28,604 nt of DNA from CAIYPH01 sp043744375 (GCA_043744375.1 JAYTUU010000057.1:1-28604); one strand, 5' to 3'; positions 16,008 through 24,185 are shown, counted from the first letter of the stretch. The notes: generated from the sequence alone by a model not told the origin. Numbers and translations: made by a program.

Positions 16008-17317
16008 TGGCCAGGGATCCAGCTTGTCCCGGCCAGCGGAACGCGCGCCATGGCGGCGGCTTCGACGGTGAGTGCCACGAGGTCCTCCGGTTCGAGATTA
16101 TGGACATGGCTCTTGCCGCAGGCGCGCGCGATGGTCTGCGCCTCCAGCGTGAGCACGGCGAGATAATTGGCGAGGCGGCGGCCGCCGAGCACCGGATCGA
16201 GCCGGGCGGCGAGGGCGGGGTCCTGCGTGGTGATGCCGGCGGGGTCGCGGCCCTCGTGCCAGGCGTCATAGGCGCCGGCGTGGCTGCCGAGGGCGGCATA
16301 CTCGGCCTCGAACGCCGGATCGTTGTCGCCAAGGGCCGCCAGCGCCGCGGTGCCGATGCTGACCGCGTCGGCGCCGAGGGCGAGTGCCTTGGCGACATCG
16401 GCGCCGTTGCGGATGCCGCCGGAGACGATCAGTTGCACGCGCCGGTGCATGCCGAGTTCCTGCAACGCCTGCACCGCCGGACGGATGGCGGCGAGGATCG
16501 GCAGGCCGACATTCTCGATGAACACCGTTTGTGTCGCCGCCGTGCCGCCCTGCATGCCATCGAGCACCACCACATCCGCCCCGGCCTTGACCGCCAGCGC
16601 GGTATCATAATAGGGCCGCGAGGCACCGATCTTCACGTAGATCGGCTTCTCCCAATCGGTGATTTCGCGCAGTTCGAGGATCTTGATTTCGAGATCGTCC
16701 GGCCCCGTCCAGTCCGGATGGCGGGAGGCGCTGCGCTGGTCGATCCCCGCCGGCAGCGTGCGCATCGCGGCCACGCGCTCCGTGATCTTCTGGCCCAGCA
16801 GCATGCCGCCACCGCCGGGCTTGGCGCCCTGGCCGATGACGATCTCGATGGCGTCGGCGGCGCGCAGATCGTCGGGGTTCATGCCGTAGCGGCTGGGCAG
16901 ATACTGGTAGACGAGGGTTTGCGAGCTCCGGCGCTCCTCCTGCGTCATGCCGCCATCGCCCGTCGTCGTGCTGGTGCCCGCGATCGTCGCGCCGCGCCCC
17001 AGCGCCTCTTTCGCCTGTGCGGACAGACTGCCGAAACTCATGCCGGCGATGGTGATGGGGATGCGCAACTCGATCGGCTTCTTGGCGTGGCGGGCGCCGA
17101 GCACCACATTCGTTCCGCACCGTTCGCGATAGCCCTCCAGCGGGTAGCGGCTGATGCTCGCGCCCAGGAACAGCAGGTCATCGAAATGCGGGAGCTTTCG
17201 TTTCGCTCCATAGCCACGAATATCGTAGATGCCGGTGGCGGCGGCGCGGCGGATTTCGGCCAGCGTGGCACGGTCGAAGGTGGCGCTCTCGATCGGCGCC
17301 GGGCGGGGATGTTCCAT
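16004..17317 (-). CDS. glxD: FMN-dependent glutamate-synthase-like subunit (GlxD / MgsC type)
   Basis: A 437-residue alpha/beta barrel corresponding to the FMN domain of glutamate synthase. MSFGSLSAQAKEALGRGA, TGDGGMTQEER, the glycine-rich KPGGGGMLLGQKIT, KIGASRPYYDTALAVKAGAD, VVLDGMQGGTAATQ and IVSGGIRNGADVAKALALGA mark the flavin and substrate sites. In the place where GltB carries cysteines for a [3Fe-4S] cluster, the sequence reads AGAYDAWHEGRDPAGITTQD and has no cysteine. The start at 17317 comes from a TGATG overlap with glxC. It would make glutamate or N-methylglutamate from 2-oxoglutarate and ammonia or methylamine released by the amidotransferase. Confidence 0.9.
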   Translation of the reverse strand: MEHPRPAPIESATFDRATLAEIRRAAATGIYDIRGYGAKRKLPHFDDLLFLGASISRYPLEGYRERCGTNVVLGARHAKKPIELRIPITIAGMSFGSLSAQAKEALGRGATIAGTSTTTGDGGMTQEERRSSQTLVYQYLPSRYGMNPDDLRAADAIEIVIGQGAKPGGGGMLLGQKITERVAAMRTLPAGIDQRSASRHPDWTGPDDLEIKILELREITDWEKPIYVKIGASRPYYDTALAVKAGADVVVLDGMQGGTAATQTVFIENVGLPILAAIRPAVQALQELGMHRRVQLIVSGGIRNGADVAKALALGADAVSIGTAALAALGDNDPAFEAEYAALGSHAGAYDAWHEGRDPAGITTQDPALAARLDPVLGGRRLANYLAVLTLEAQTIARACGKSHVHNLEPEDLVALTVEAAAMARVPLAGTSWIPGQ

Positions 17318-18006
17318 CAATAGGCCGCCGCGTTGTCGACATGGAAGTGATACAGTTTGCGCGCCGACCCGTAGCGCCGGAACGCGCCCACATCGACGGC
17401 CCCGAACCCCGCCGCCGCCAGCCGCGCGGCCAAAGCGGCGCGATGTTCGTCGCGCATCGGCTTCTCGATGCAATCGGCCCCCAGGCTCGCGACACTGCCG
17501 CGCACGAAGAGCTGCGCCTCGTAGATGCAATCGCCAAAGCTCTCACCAGCGTCGCCGAGCACCGTCAGCGTCCCCGCCTGCGCCATGAACGCGCTCATAT
17601 GGCCGACATTGCCGCCGACCACGATGTCCACGCCCTTCATGCTGATGCCACAGCGCGCCGCCGCATTGCCGTCGATCACCAGCATGCCGCCATGTGCCGT
17701 CGCCCCCGCCGCCGCACTCGCATCGCCGCGCACATGCACGCACCCGGACATCATGTTCTCCGCCACCCCATTGCCCGCATTCCCCTTGATCACCACCGTC
17801 GCACCCTTGTTCATCCCGGCGCAGTAATAACCGACATGCCCCTCGATCTCGATGCGCACGGCGGCATCGACGCCGGCGGCGAGCGCGTGCTGCCCGCGCG
17901 GATTGAGCACGCGCCACAGCGTCCGGTTGTCGTTCGGCGCCAGTGTATGCAGCGCCGCGTTCAGGCTGCGGACGGTTGTCGCCGCGACATCGAAGACCTC
18001 GCTCAC
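17317..18006 (-). CDS. glxC: GXGXG-motif glutamate-synthase-like subunit (GlxC / MgsB type)
   Basis: A 229-residue right-handed beta-helix equal to the C-terminal domain of GltB. Repeated G-x-x-G-x-x-x-G turns are visible: GHVGYYCAGMNKG, GNAGNGVAENMMSG, VGGNVGHMSAFMAQAG and LGDAGESFGDCIYEA. The domain is structural and couples the amidotransferase with the FMN barrel. A GTG at 18006 preceded by AGGGGA is chosen, giving an N-terminus that begins directly at EVFDVAATTVRSLNAALH. A GTG at 18027 overlaps the previous stop as GTGA and would add seven residues. It sits between glxB and glxD in one operon. Confidence 0.9.
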   Translation of the reverse strand: MSEVFDVAATTVRSLNAALHTLAPNDNRTLWRVLNPRGQHALAAGVDAAVRIEIEGHVGYYCAGMNKGATVVIKGNAGNGVAENMMSGCVHVRGDASAAAGATAHGGMLVIDGNAAARCGISMKGVDIVVGGNVGHMSAFMAQAGTLTVLGDAGESFGDCIYEAQLFVRGSVASLGADCIEKPMRDEHRAALAARLAAAGFGAVDVGAFRRYGSARKLYHFHVDNAAAY

Positions 18007-18023
18007 GTCGCGTGATCCCCTGA

Positions 18024-18902
18024 TCACGCCGCATGTTCCCAGGCATAGACGCGCGCCGGCTCCGGCTCCCACACGCGCGCGCCGGCGATCCCGGGAAGAT
18101 CAACCAGCGCGCGGTATTCGCTGCCGAACGCCACCCAGTCATCGGTTTCGGCCATCACCGCCGGCTTGCAGCAGATCGGGTCACGCAGCACGGCAAACCC
18201 GGTGCGCGTGCCGACGACAAAGGTGTAGAACCCGTCGAGGTCTTTCAGCCCAGCATGCAGCGCGCCCTCCAGGCTGTCGCCCTCGCGCATCCGCCAGGAC
18301 AGATATGCCGCGGCGACCTCGGTGTCGTTCTCCGTCTCGAACCGAAATCCCTCGCGCACCAGCATACGACGCAGCGCGTTGTGGTTGGACAGGCTGCCAT
18401 TATGCACCAGGCACTGGTCGATCCCCGTCGTATAGGGATGCGCGCCATCGGTCGTCACCGCGCTTTCGGTGGCCATGCGCGTATGGCCGATGCCATGGGT
18501 GCCGGCCATCGCGGGCAGGCCGAAGCGGGCGGCCACCTCGGCGGGCAAGCCGATCTCCTTGTAGAGTTCCATCCGCCGCCCCTCGCCAACGACTTTTACC
18601 AGGGGGGCGCAAGCCGCCAGCGCCGCACGGATGCTCGCACCCTGCCCGGCCTCAACATGCAGCACCGCATGGGTATCCCGCACCTCCGCGGTCACGCCGA
18701 GCGCCGCGGCAATGGCCGCGAAATCCGTGTCCGCCGGGCCGCGAATGGTCAGCTTCACCCCCGCCTCCTCCGCGCCATACACGGCAAACCCCGCACTGTC
18801 CGGCCCACGATCGCGCATCGTCGCCAGCATCCCCGCCAGCAGCGCGCCAAGCTCCGCCGTCATCCCCGGACGCTTGAGGAACAGACCGACAATTCCGCAC
18901 AT
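18024..18902 (-). CDS. glxB: Class II glutamine amidotransferase (GlxB / MgsA type)
   Basis: A 292-residue Ntn-type glutaminase domain with the nucleophilic cysteine at position 2 (MCGIVGLFLKRPG). RDRGPDSAGFAVYG, GHTRMATESAVTTDGAHPY, LVHNGSLSNHNALRRML and ENDTEVAAAYL line the glutamine pocket, and GSEYRALVDLPGI ends the domain. It releases ammonia (or methylamine from gamma-glutamylmethylamide in the Mgs reading) for the FMN subunit. The start at 18902 is forced by Cys2. The long frame running upstream to 19607 is read-through in the quinone oxidoreductase gene. It is the first gene of the split synthase, 44 bp after the oxidoreductase. Confidence 0.93.
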   Translation of the reverse strand: MCGIVGLFLKRPGMTAELGALLAGMLATMRDRGPDSAGFAVYGAEEAGVKLTIRGPADTDFAAIAAALGVTAEVRDTHAVLHVEAGQGASIRAALAACAPLVKVVGEGRRMELYKEIGLPAEVAARFGLPAMAGTHGIGHTRMATESAVTTDGAHPYTTGIDQCLVHNGSLSNHNALRRMLVREGFRFETENDTEVAAAYLSWRMREGDSLEGALHAGLKDLDGFYTFVVGTRTGFAVLRDPICCKPAVMAETDDWVAFGSEYRALVDLPGIAGARVWEPEPARVYAWEHAA

Positions 18903-18946
18903 GACACGTCTCCGAAAGGGCCGCCCGGAATGTAACCGGGCCGCCG

Positions 18947-19921
18947 CTAGCCGACCAGCACCGCCTTGCCGATCACCTTGCGGTCGATGATCGCCTGGAT
19001 TGCATCCGCCGCCCGCTCCAGCGGAAACCGATGCGAAATCCGCGGCTTCAACTTGCCTTCGCCGGCCAACTGCAACAGCGCACGAATATTTGCCGCCGCC
19101 AGTTCGGGCTGGAACTCGGTCACCCCGCCAATCCGCACGCCCACCGCCTCGGCGCCCTTGATGAGCAGATGGTTGGTCTTGGCCAAAGCCGGCGCACCGC
19201 CGAGAAAGCCGAGGATCAAGAGCCGGGCGCCCCAGTTCAGGCACCGCATCGACTCGTCGAACACCGCCGCCCCGATGGGGTCGTAGACGATATCCACCCC
19301 CTTGCCGCCGGTCAGCCCCTTGACCACCTCGCGAAACCCGCCGCGGTAGTCGATCGCATGGTCCGCCCCCTCGGCCAGGCAGGCCGCCCGCTTCTCCTCC
19401 GTGCTCGCCGTGGCGATCACCCGGGCGCCGAACAGCTTGGCGATCTGGATGGCCGCAATGCCGATGCCGCCGGCCGCACCATGGATCAACACCCAGTCGC
19501 CGGCCTGCAACCGACCCTTCTGCAACAGCGCGTGATAGGCGGTGTGATAGGCGCCCTTGAACACCGCCGCCTCCTCCAAGGTCAGCGCGTCCGGCACGAG
19601 ATCGCAATGTGCCGCAACGGAGTTCGCCAACGTGCAGAACGCGCCGGGGCTGTGCCGGCTCATCACCCGGTCACCCACCTTGAAGCCGCTGACCCCGGCG
19701 CCGACGGTCACCACCACGCCCGCGGCCTCGCTGCCCGGGATGAACGGCGGCTCCGGACGGAACTGGTAGGTGCCGGCGAGCATGAGCACATCGACATATT
19801 GTGCCCCACGCGCCAGCAACTGCACCTGGATTTCCCCGGCGGCCGGCGGCGGCGGATCAGGCAGATCGCGCCATGCCAGAACCTCGGGCCCACCAAACGC
19901 CTCGCACACCATGGCCTGCAT
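18947..19921 (-). CDS. MDR-family NADPH:quinone oxidoreductase-like protein (zinc-free)
   Basis: A 324-residue medium-chain dehydrogenase/reductase beginning MQAMVCEAFGGPEVLAWRDL. The Rossmann dinucleotide motif is HGAAGGIGIAAIQIAKLFGA (about 145-164). FIPGSEAAGVVVTVG and KVGDRV are the family's N-terminal landmarks. The zinc-binding cysteines of alcohol dehydrogenases are missing, which fits quinone or enone reductases of the QOR group. GGGAGA lies six to seven bases before the ATG at 19921, making that start better than the GTG one codon earlier. It precedes glxB by 44 bp on the same strand and may be co-transcribed. In known N-methylglutamate loci this position is taken by the dehydrogenase mgdABCD, not by an MDR enzyme. 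Confidence 0.9.
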   Translation of the reverse strand: MQAMVCEAFGGPEVLAWRDLPDPPPPAAGEIQVQLLARGAQYVDVLMLAGTYQFRPEPPFIPGSEAAGVVVTVGAGVSGFKVGDRVMSRHSPGAFCTLANSVAAHCDLVPDALTLEEAAVFKGAYHTAYHALLQKGRLQAGDWVLIHGAAGGIGIAAIQIAKLFGARVIATASTEEKRAACLAEGADHAIDYRGGFREVVKGLTGGKGVDIVYDPIGAAVFDESMRCLNWGARLLILGFLGGAPALAKTNHLLIKGAEAVGVRIGGVTEFQPELAAANIRALLQLAGEGKLKPRISHRFPLERAADAIQAIIDRKVIGKAVLVG

Positions 19922-19984
19922 CACTGCTCTCCCGATTTCGACGACGTCTATAGCGCGAAGGTCAGCAGGGAGAACAATCAGGCC

Positions 19985-21463
19985 TCATATCCGCCGCACC
20001 GGGATCGACCACGCCAGCACCGCGCCACCTCCCGCAAAGCAGGCGATGGCGAAGAAGGCTGCGCGGAAGGCGCCGGCGATTTCGGATTGCACGACGGCAA
20101 GCCGCTCCGGTGCCACGTCCGCCAGTGCGCGCGGGCCTTCCTGGATGATGCGGCCGAACAGATGCGCCACATCCAGGTCCATCGCCGCCAGCACGGCGAA
20201 CAGGACGGCGCTCACCAGGGCGGTGCCGGTCGCGGCGCCGATCGAGCGGGAGAACTGCACCGAGGCCGCAGCGGCGCCGAGCAGGGCTGGGCCGGCCAGG
20301 AACTGCACCGTCGTCGTCACCACCGGCATGGCGGTGCCCGAGAACACCGCGATCGCCGCGAACAGCCAGGGCAACTGCGCGAAGCTCAACGCGTCGCCGA
20401 ACAGAGCGAGGCCGAGCAGCAGCAGGGCGACCATGGGCATGCCGATGGAGGGAATGATTGCCGTGCGCCCGGTCTTGCTGATCAGCCGTCCCGTGATCAT
20501 CGAGCCGACGGCGATCAGGGCGGTCAGCGGCAGCAGCAGCAGCCCGGCCTGGGCCGGGGTCGCGCCACGGGCAACCTGGAGGTAGATCGGCAGGAAGGTG
20601 ATCATCGAGACCAGCGTCGCGCCAGTGCAGGCGGCCAGCGCATCGGTGCGCCAGACCGCGGTCTGGGCGAGAAAGCGCACGGGGAGGAGCGGGTTGGCGA
20701 CGCGCTTTTCCTGGCGCAGGAGCAGCAGCAGCGCCGCCACCGCCAGGGTGGCCAGGCCGAGACCGACGGGGATGGCCGCGAGGTCGAGGTGGCGCGCCTG
20801 GTCAAGCGCCAGCAGTGCGGAGGCGATGAACAGCGCGAACAGGCCGAGGCCGACGAAGTCGAAATGGAGCCGCCCCGGCCCCTTGCCGCGCACGGGGAGG
20901 CGTGTGGCCAGCAGCACGGCGCCGATGGCGAGCGGGATATTGACCAGGAATACCGCCCGCCAGCCCCAATGCTCGGTCAGCCAGCCGCCGGCGACCGGGC
21001 CAAACATGGAGGAGCAGACAAAGACGGTGGCGAGGTAGCCCTGGTAGCGCCCGCGTTCGCGCGGCGGCACTGCCTCACCGACGAGCGCCTGCGAGAGCGT
21101 CATCAATCCGCCGCCGCCGAACCCCTGCAATACGCGGGCGAGCAGCAGCATGGTCATGCTCGTTGCGGCCGCGCACAGCACATAGGCGGCCATGTTCACG
21201 CCCAGCGAGATGAACAGCAGCTTGCGCCGCCCGAGCGCATCGCCGAGCCGGCCGTAGACGGGCGCCGAGATCGTCGCGGCGACGAGGTAGGCGACGACGA
21301 CCCACGAGACCCGCTCGACATCGCCGAGCGACCCCGCGATCGCCGGCAGGGCGGTGGCGACGATGGTGCCGTCCACCGAGGCCAGGAACATCGGCAGCAC
21401 GACCGTCGGCAGAACCGTGAAGAAGGGGTTGCGCGGCTTGGCCGCAGCGGCCGTATCGGTCAG
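19985..21463 (-). CDS. MFS drug-efflux type transporter, DHA2 (14-TM) family
   Basis: About 492 residues with 13-14 hydrophobic segments. Family marks are SVDGTIVATALPAIAGSL in the first helix region, the loop motif GRLGDALGRRKLLFISL, RVLQGFGGGGLMTLSQALVG and the motif C-like FGPVAGGWLTEHWGWRAVFL. It is a proton-driven exporter of the EmrB/QacA group; the substrate is unknown. No ATG or ordinary GTG/TTG lies at the expected N-terminus. The open frame begins sensibly at LTDTAAAAKPRNPFFTVLP, where the L codon is a CTG overlapping the accA stop as CTGA. I take that CTG at 21463 as the start. The nearest in-frame GTG, at 21400, would cut into the first helix. Confidence 0.85.
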   Translation of the reverse strand: MTDTAAAAKPRNPFFTVLPTVVLPMFLASVDGTIVATALPAIAGSLGDVERVSWVVVAYLVAATISAPVYGRLGDALGRRKLLFISLGVNMAAYVLCAAATSMTMLLLARVLQGFGGGGLMTLSQALVGEAVPPRERGRYQGYLATVFVCSSMFGPVAGGWLTEHWGWRAVFLVNIPLAIGAVLLATRLPVRGKGPGRLHFDFVGLGLFALFIASALLALDQARHLDLAAIPVGLGLATLAVAALLLLLRQEKRVANPLLPVRFLAQTAVWRTDALAACTGATLVSMITFLPIYLQVARGATPAQAGLLLLPLTALIAVGSMITGRLISKTGRTAIIPSIGMPMVALLLLGLALFGDALSFAQLPWLFAAIAVFSGTAMPVVTTTVQFLAGPALLGAAAASVQFSRSIGAATGTALVSAVLFAVLAAMDLDVAHLFGRIIQEGPRALADVAPERLAVVQSEIAGAFRAAFFAIACFAGGGAVLAWSIPVRRI

Positions 21464-22416
21464 ATGAGGACCTCGCGGCCCATCTCCAGATACTTGTCGC
21501 GCCGCCGCATCCGCAGACTCGCCGCATCGAGGGCGAGCAGCGGCGGCAGGGCGGCGGCCACCGCGTCGCCGACGGCCGCGATCGCGCCATCCGGCTCGCG
21601 ATGGGCGCCGCCGAGCGGTTCGGGGATCAGCGTGTCGATCAGCTTGAGGCGCTTGAGGTCCTCGGCGGTGAGTTTCAGCGCTTCTGCCGCCGCCGGCGCC
21701 TGGGTGGCGTCCTTCCACAGGATGGCCGCACAGCCCTCGGGTGAGATCACCGAATAGATCGCGTGTTCCAGCATCAGCACAATATCGCCAGCCGCCAGCG
21801 CGATCGCGCCGCCGGAGCCGCCCTCGCCGATGATGGTGGCGATCAGCGGCACGGGGGCTTCGAGGCAGGCCTCGATGGAGCGCGCAATCGCCTCGGCCTG
21901 GCCGCGCGCTTCGGCGTCGATGCCCGGAAAGGCGCCGGAGGTGTCCACGAAGGTCAGCACGGGCAGGCCGAATCGGCCGGCCAGCTCAATGAGCCGGCGC
22001 GCCTTGCGATAGCCCTCGGGCCGCGCCATGCCGAAATTATGGGCAACCCGGCTTTCCGTGTCGGTGCCCTTCTCGGTCGCCAGCACCACCACCGAGCGGC
22101 CGCGAAACCGCCCGAGCCCGCCCACGATCGCCGCGTCGTCGCCGAAGGCGCGATCCCCCGCGAGGGGCGTGAAGTCTTTGATAAGCGCTGAAATATAGTG
22201 CTTGGCCTTGGGCCGATCGGGATGCCGCGCGACCTGCGTCTTCTGCCAGGCCGTCAACTTGGCATAGATGGTCCGCAACTGCCGGTCGACCTTCTCGGTG
22301 AGCTTGCCGACCTCATCGGCAATGTTCAGACCGTCGGCTTCGGACATCTTCCGCAGCTCTTCGATCTTGCTCTCAAGCTCGGCAACCGGTTTTTCGAAGT
22401 CAAGGAAATGGCGCAT
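21460..22416 (-). CDS. accA: Acetyl-CoA carboxylase carboxyltransferase subunit alpha
   Basis: A 318-residue AccA, the usual length. With AccD it transfers CO2 from carboxybiotin to acetyl-CoA to make malonyl-CoA for fatty acid synthesis. MRHFLDFEKPVAELESKIEEL is the canonical start (22416). RHPDRPKAKHYI, FVDTSGAFPGIDAEARGQAE and the carboxyltransferase oxyanion region EGGSGGAIALA are present, as is SPEGCAAILWKDA near the C-terminus. The frame is open upstream to 22443, but the added residues are not family-like. The stop overlaps the start of the MFS transporter gene, an unusual partner for accA. Confidence 0.97.
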   Translation of the reverse strand: MRHFLDFEKPVAELESKIEELRKMSEADGLNIADEVGKLTEKVDRQLRTIYAKLTAWQKTQVARHPDRPKAKHYISALIKDFTPLAGDRAFGDDAAIVGGLGRFRGRSVVVLATEKGTDTESRVAHNFGMARPEGYRKARRLIELAGRFGLPVLTFVDTSGAFPGIDAEARGQAEAIARSIEACLEAPVPLIATIIGEGGSGGAIALAAGDIVLMLEHAIYSVISPEGCAAILWKDATQAPAAAEALKLTAEDLKRLKLIDTLIPEPLGGAHREPDGAIAAVGDAVAAALPPLLALDAASLRMRRRDKYLEMGREVLI

Positions 22417-22572
22417 GGATCGGGGCTTTAGCACCTGCAGCATCGCAGGTCAGCCCCGGCGTCGGTGGGGAGGAGGCTTTGCCAACGCTCCCGGCGAGAT
22501 TGCGGGACTGCAGCCGGCGGAGCCTTGCTTTCCGCCTCACGCTTGGCACACTGCGCGCATAAGGAGAGCCCC

Positions 22573-22679
22573 ATGAGCATTAAAAACTTCGTGATTTCGT
22601 TGTCGGCATGATCGGCGCGGTGACGGCGATGACGCATGACATCCCCGTGGTGCCCAATCTCTGGCCGGCGCCGGTTTGA
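22573..22679 (+). pseudogene. Frameshifted micro-ORF, possible small membrane peptide
   Basis: A strong ribosome site (AAGGAGAG at 22561-22568) precedes ATG 22573. The frame runs MSIKNFVISLSA and stops at 22609. If one base were added in the TTT run near 22595-22597, the frame would continue as VVGMIGAVTAMTHDIP, then VVPNLWPAPV, to a stop at 22677-22679, just before the crotonase start. The joined product would be a 35-residue peptide with one hydrophobic helix. Either the gene is broken, the base is a sequencing slip, or translation slips on purpose. I do not recognise the family. Confidence 0.4.
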
Positions 22680-22682
22680 GCG

Positions 22683-23429
22683 ATGCCGGTTGAAATCATC
22701 CGCCGCGACGATGTGCTCGAGTTGTGCCTGCGCCGCCCGGAGCGCGGCAATGCCCTGAGCGCCGAGATGGTGGCGGCGTTGCGGGTGGGGATCGCCGGGG
22801 CCGACGACCCGGCGATCCGCCTGCTCGTGCTGCGCGGCATCGGCCGGAATTTCTGCACGGGTTTCGATCTCGCCGGCCTCGATACCGCCTCGGATGGCGA
22901 TCTGCTGCTGCGCTTCGTGCATATCGAGCAGATGCTGCAAGCGCTCCATCACGCGCCGGTGCCCAGCGTGGCGCTCGCGCAGGGCCGCATCTTCGGCGCC
23001 GGCGCAGACGTGTTCGCCGCCTGCGGCTGGCGCATCGCGACACCCACGGCGCGCTTCGCCTTCCCCGGCGCCCGCTTCGGCCTGGTGCTCGGCACGCGCC
23101 GCCTCGCCGGGGTGGCCGGCGTGCAGACCGCGCTCGACCTGACCCAGCGCGGCCAGACCATCGCCGCCGACGCCGCATTCTCCTGCGGTCTGGCAACGGC
23201 TTTGGCCGAGGAGGCGGAGTGGGGCACCGGGATCGCCGCGATCCTGACCGAGCTTCGTGCCACCCCGCGGGACACCGCCATTGCCCTGCGAGACGCTGTG
23301 CGGCCGGACACGCGCGAGACCGATCTCGCTGCCCTCGTGCGCAGTGCCGCCTTGCCCGGCCTGCGCGACCGCATTGCCGCCTATGCCAGCCAACGCACGG
23401 CGGCACCCGCCTCTGGAGCGACCGCATGA
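22683..23429 (+). CDS. Enoyl-CoA hydratase/isomerase (crotonase) family protein
   Basis: A 248-residue crotonase-fold protein. The CoA and oxyanion-hole segments are GIGRNFCTGFDLAGL (about 51-65) and GRIFGAGADVFAACGWRIA (about 100-118). Where standard hydratases have a catalytic glutamate after F-x-x-P (PE), this protein reads ARFAFPGARFGLVLGT, and the second catalytic glutamate position is also not obvious. The chemistry may therefore differ (isomerase, hydrolase or decarboxylase types exist in this fold). Its stop overlaps the thioesterase start as ATGA, so the two act together, probably on a CoA thioester. Confidence 0.87.
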   Translation: MPVEIIRRDDVLELCLRRPERGNALSAEMVAALRVGIAGADDPAIRLLVLRGIGRNFCTGFDLAGLDTASDGDLLLRFVHIEQMLQALHHAPVPSVALAQGRIFGAGADVFAACGWRIATPTARFAFPGARFGLVLGTRRLAGVAGVQTALDLTQRGQTIAADAAFSCGLATALAEEAEWGTGIAAILTELRATPRDTAIALRDAVRPDTRETDLAALVRSAALPGLRDRIAAYASQRTAAPASGATA

Positions 23430-23917
23430 CCATCGCCACCCCGTTTGCCGAGTATGTCGGCGAGGTGCTGCCCGCCTGGATCGACGGCAACGACCACATG
23501 AACATGGCCTATTACGTCGTCATGTTCGACCTCGCGACCGATGTGATCTGGGACGCGCTGGGCATCGGCATCGCCTATAAGCGCGCGACACGCTGCGGCA
23601 CCTTCGCGGCCGAGGCGCATATCCTCTACGAGCAGGAAATGCGCGTCGGCGAGCGTGGCCGGGTGCATAGCCGCCTGCTCGGCGCCGACAGCAAGCGGGT
23701 GCACGTGACGCATGAGCTGTATCGCGAGACCGACGGCAAGCGGGCGGCGGCGCAGGAGTTTCTGTTCCTGCACGTCGATCTCGAAGCCCGCCGGGTCATT
23801 CCCTGGCCGGCGGAGATTTTTGCGCGCCTGCAGGAGGGCGTACGGGCCCACGCCGCCCTGCCGCCACTGACCTGGACCGGCCGGCGGATCGCGCTTCCGC
23901 TACCCGTGGCGGCCTGA
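23426..23917 (+). CDS. Hotdog-fold thioesterase (4HBT_2-like)
   Basis: A 163-residue single hotdog domain starting MTIATPFAEYVGEVLPAWID. The family motif for the N-terminal active site is DGNDHMNMAYYVVMFD, corresponding to D-x-x-GHMN-x-x-Y; here the glycine before the histidine is an aspartate. AAEAHILYEQEMRVGERGRV covers the following strands. Such enzymes cleave acyl-CoA thioesters, and similar ones occur in carnitine/betainyl-CoA pathways, but the substrate here is unknown. It is translationally coupled to the crotonase gene (ATGA overlap). Confidence 0.87.
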   Translation: MTIATPFAEYVGEVLPAWIDGNDHMNMAYYVVMFDLATDVIWDALGIGIAYKRATRCGTFAAEAHILYEQEMRVGERGRVHSRLLGADSKRVHVTHELYRETDGKRAAAQEFLFLHVDLEARRVIPWPAEIFARLQEGVRAHAALPPLTWTGRRIALPLPVAA

Positions 23918-23920
23918 GCA

Positions 23921-24185
23921 GTCACATTCCCCACCCCGTTCGCGGCCTTCGAAGGCGCGGTCAAACCCGAGTGGATCGACCTCAACGGCCGTCACCTCCC
24001 AGATTGCACCCTTCGACGCCATCACCGCCGCCACCCTCGGCCATCTCTGGATCACCACCGAGGGCAACCGCCGCGTCCAGCAGATCGACGCCGGGCGCGC
24101 CGCTCGCGATGCCGGCGTAATCGCGATGGGCACAGAGATCGCGGCACTACGCGCGACCTCCGGCGGGCTCGATGTGAACCGGTAG
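23921..24185 (+). pseudogene. Decayed sequence: thioesterase N-terminus fused out of frame to another fragment
   Basis: Directly after the thioesterase stop, the frame from 23921 reads VTFPTPFAAFEGAVKPEWID then LNGRH. This repeats the opening of the intact thioesterase (TPFAEYVGEVLPAWIDGNDH) with no start codon and breaks off exactly at the active-site motif. From 23991 a second frame, shifted by one base, reads APFDAITAATLGHLWITTEG then NRRVQQIDA and stays open to a stop at 24183. GHLWITTEGNRRV faintly resembles a virginiamycin B lyase or NHL-type blade. This is best read as remnants of a duplicated thioesterase joined to another gene piece. An antisense frame covering 23900-24247 looks like a shadow. 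Confidence 0.5.

Noticed and set aside
19031..21757. Very long plus-strand open frame of about 900 codons
   Set aside because: It is antisense to the oxidoreductase and MFS genes; its product is rich in Arg, Gln, His and Gly without any domain, a common artefact of high-GC codon bias.
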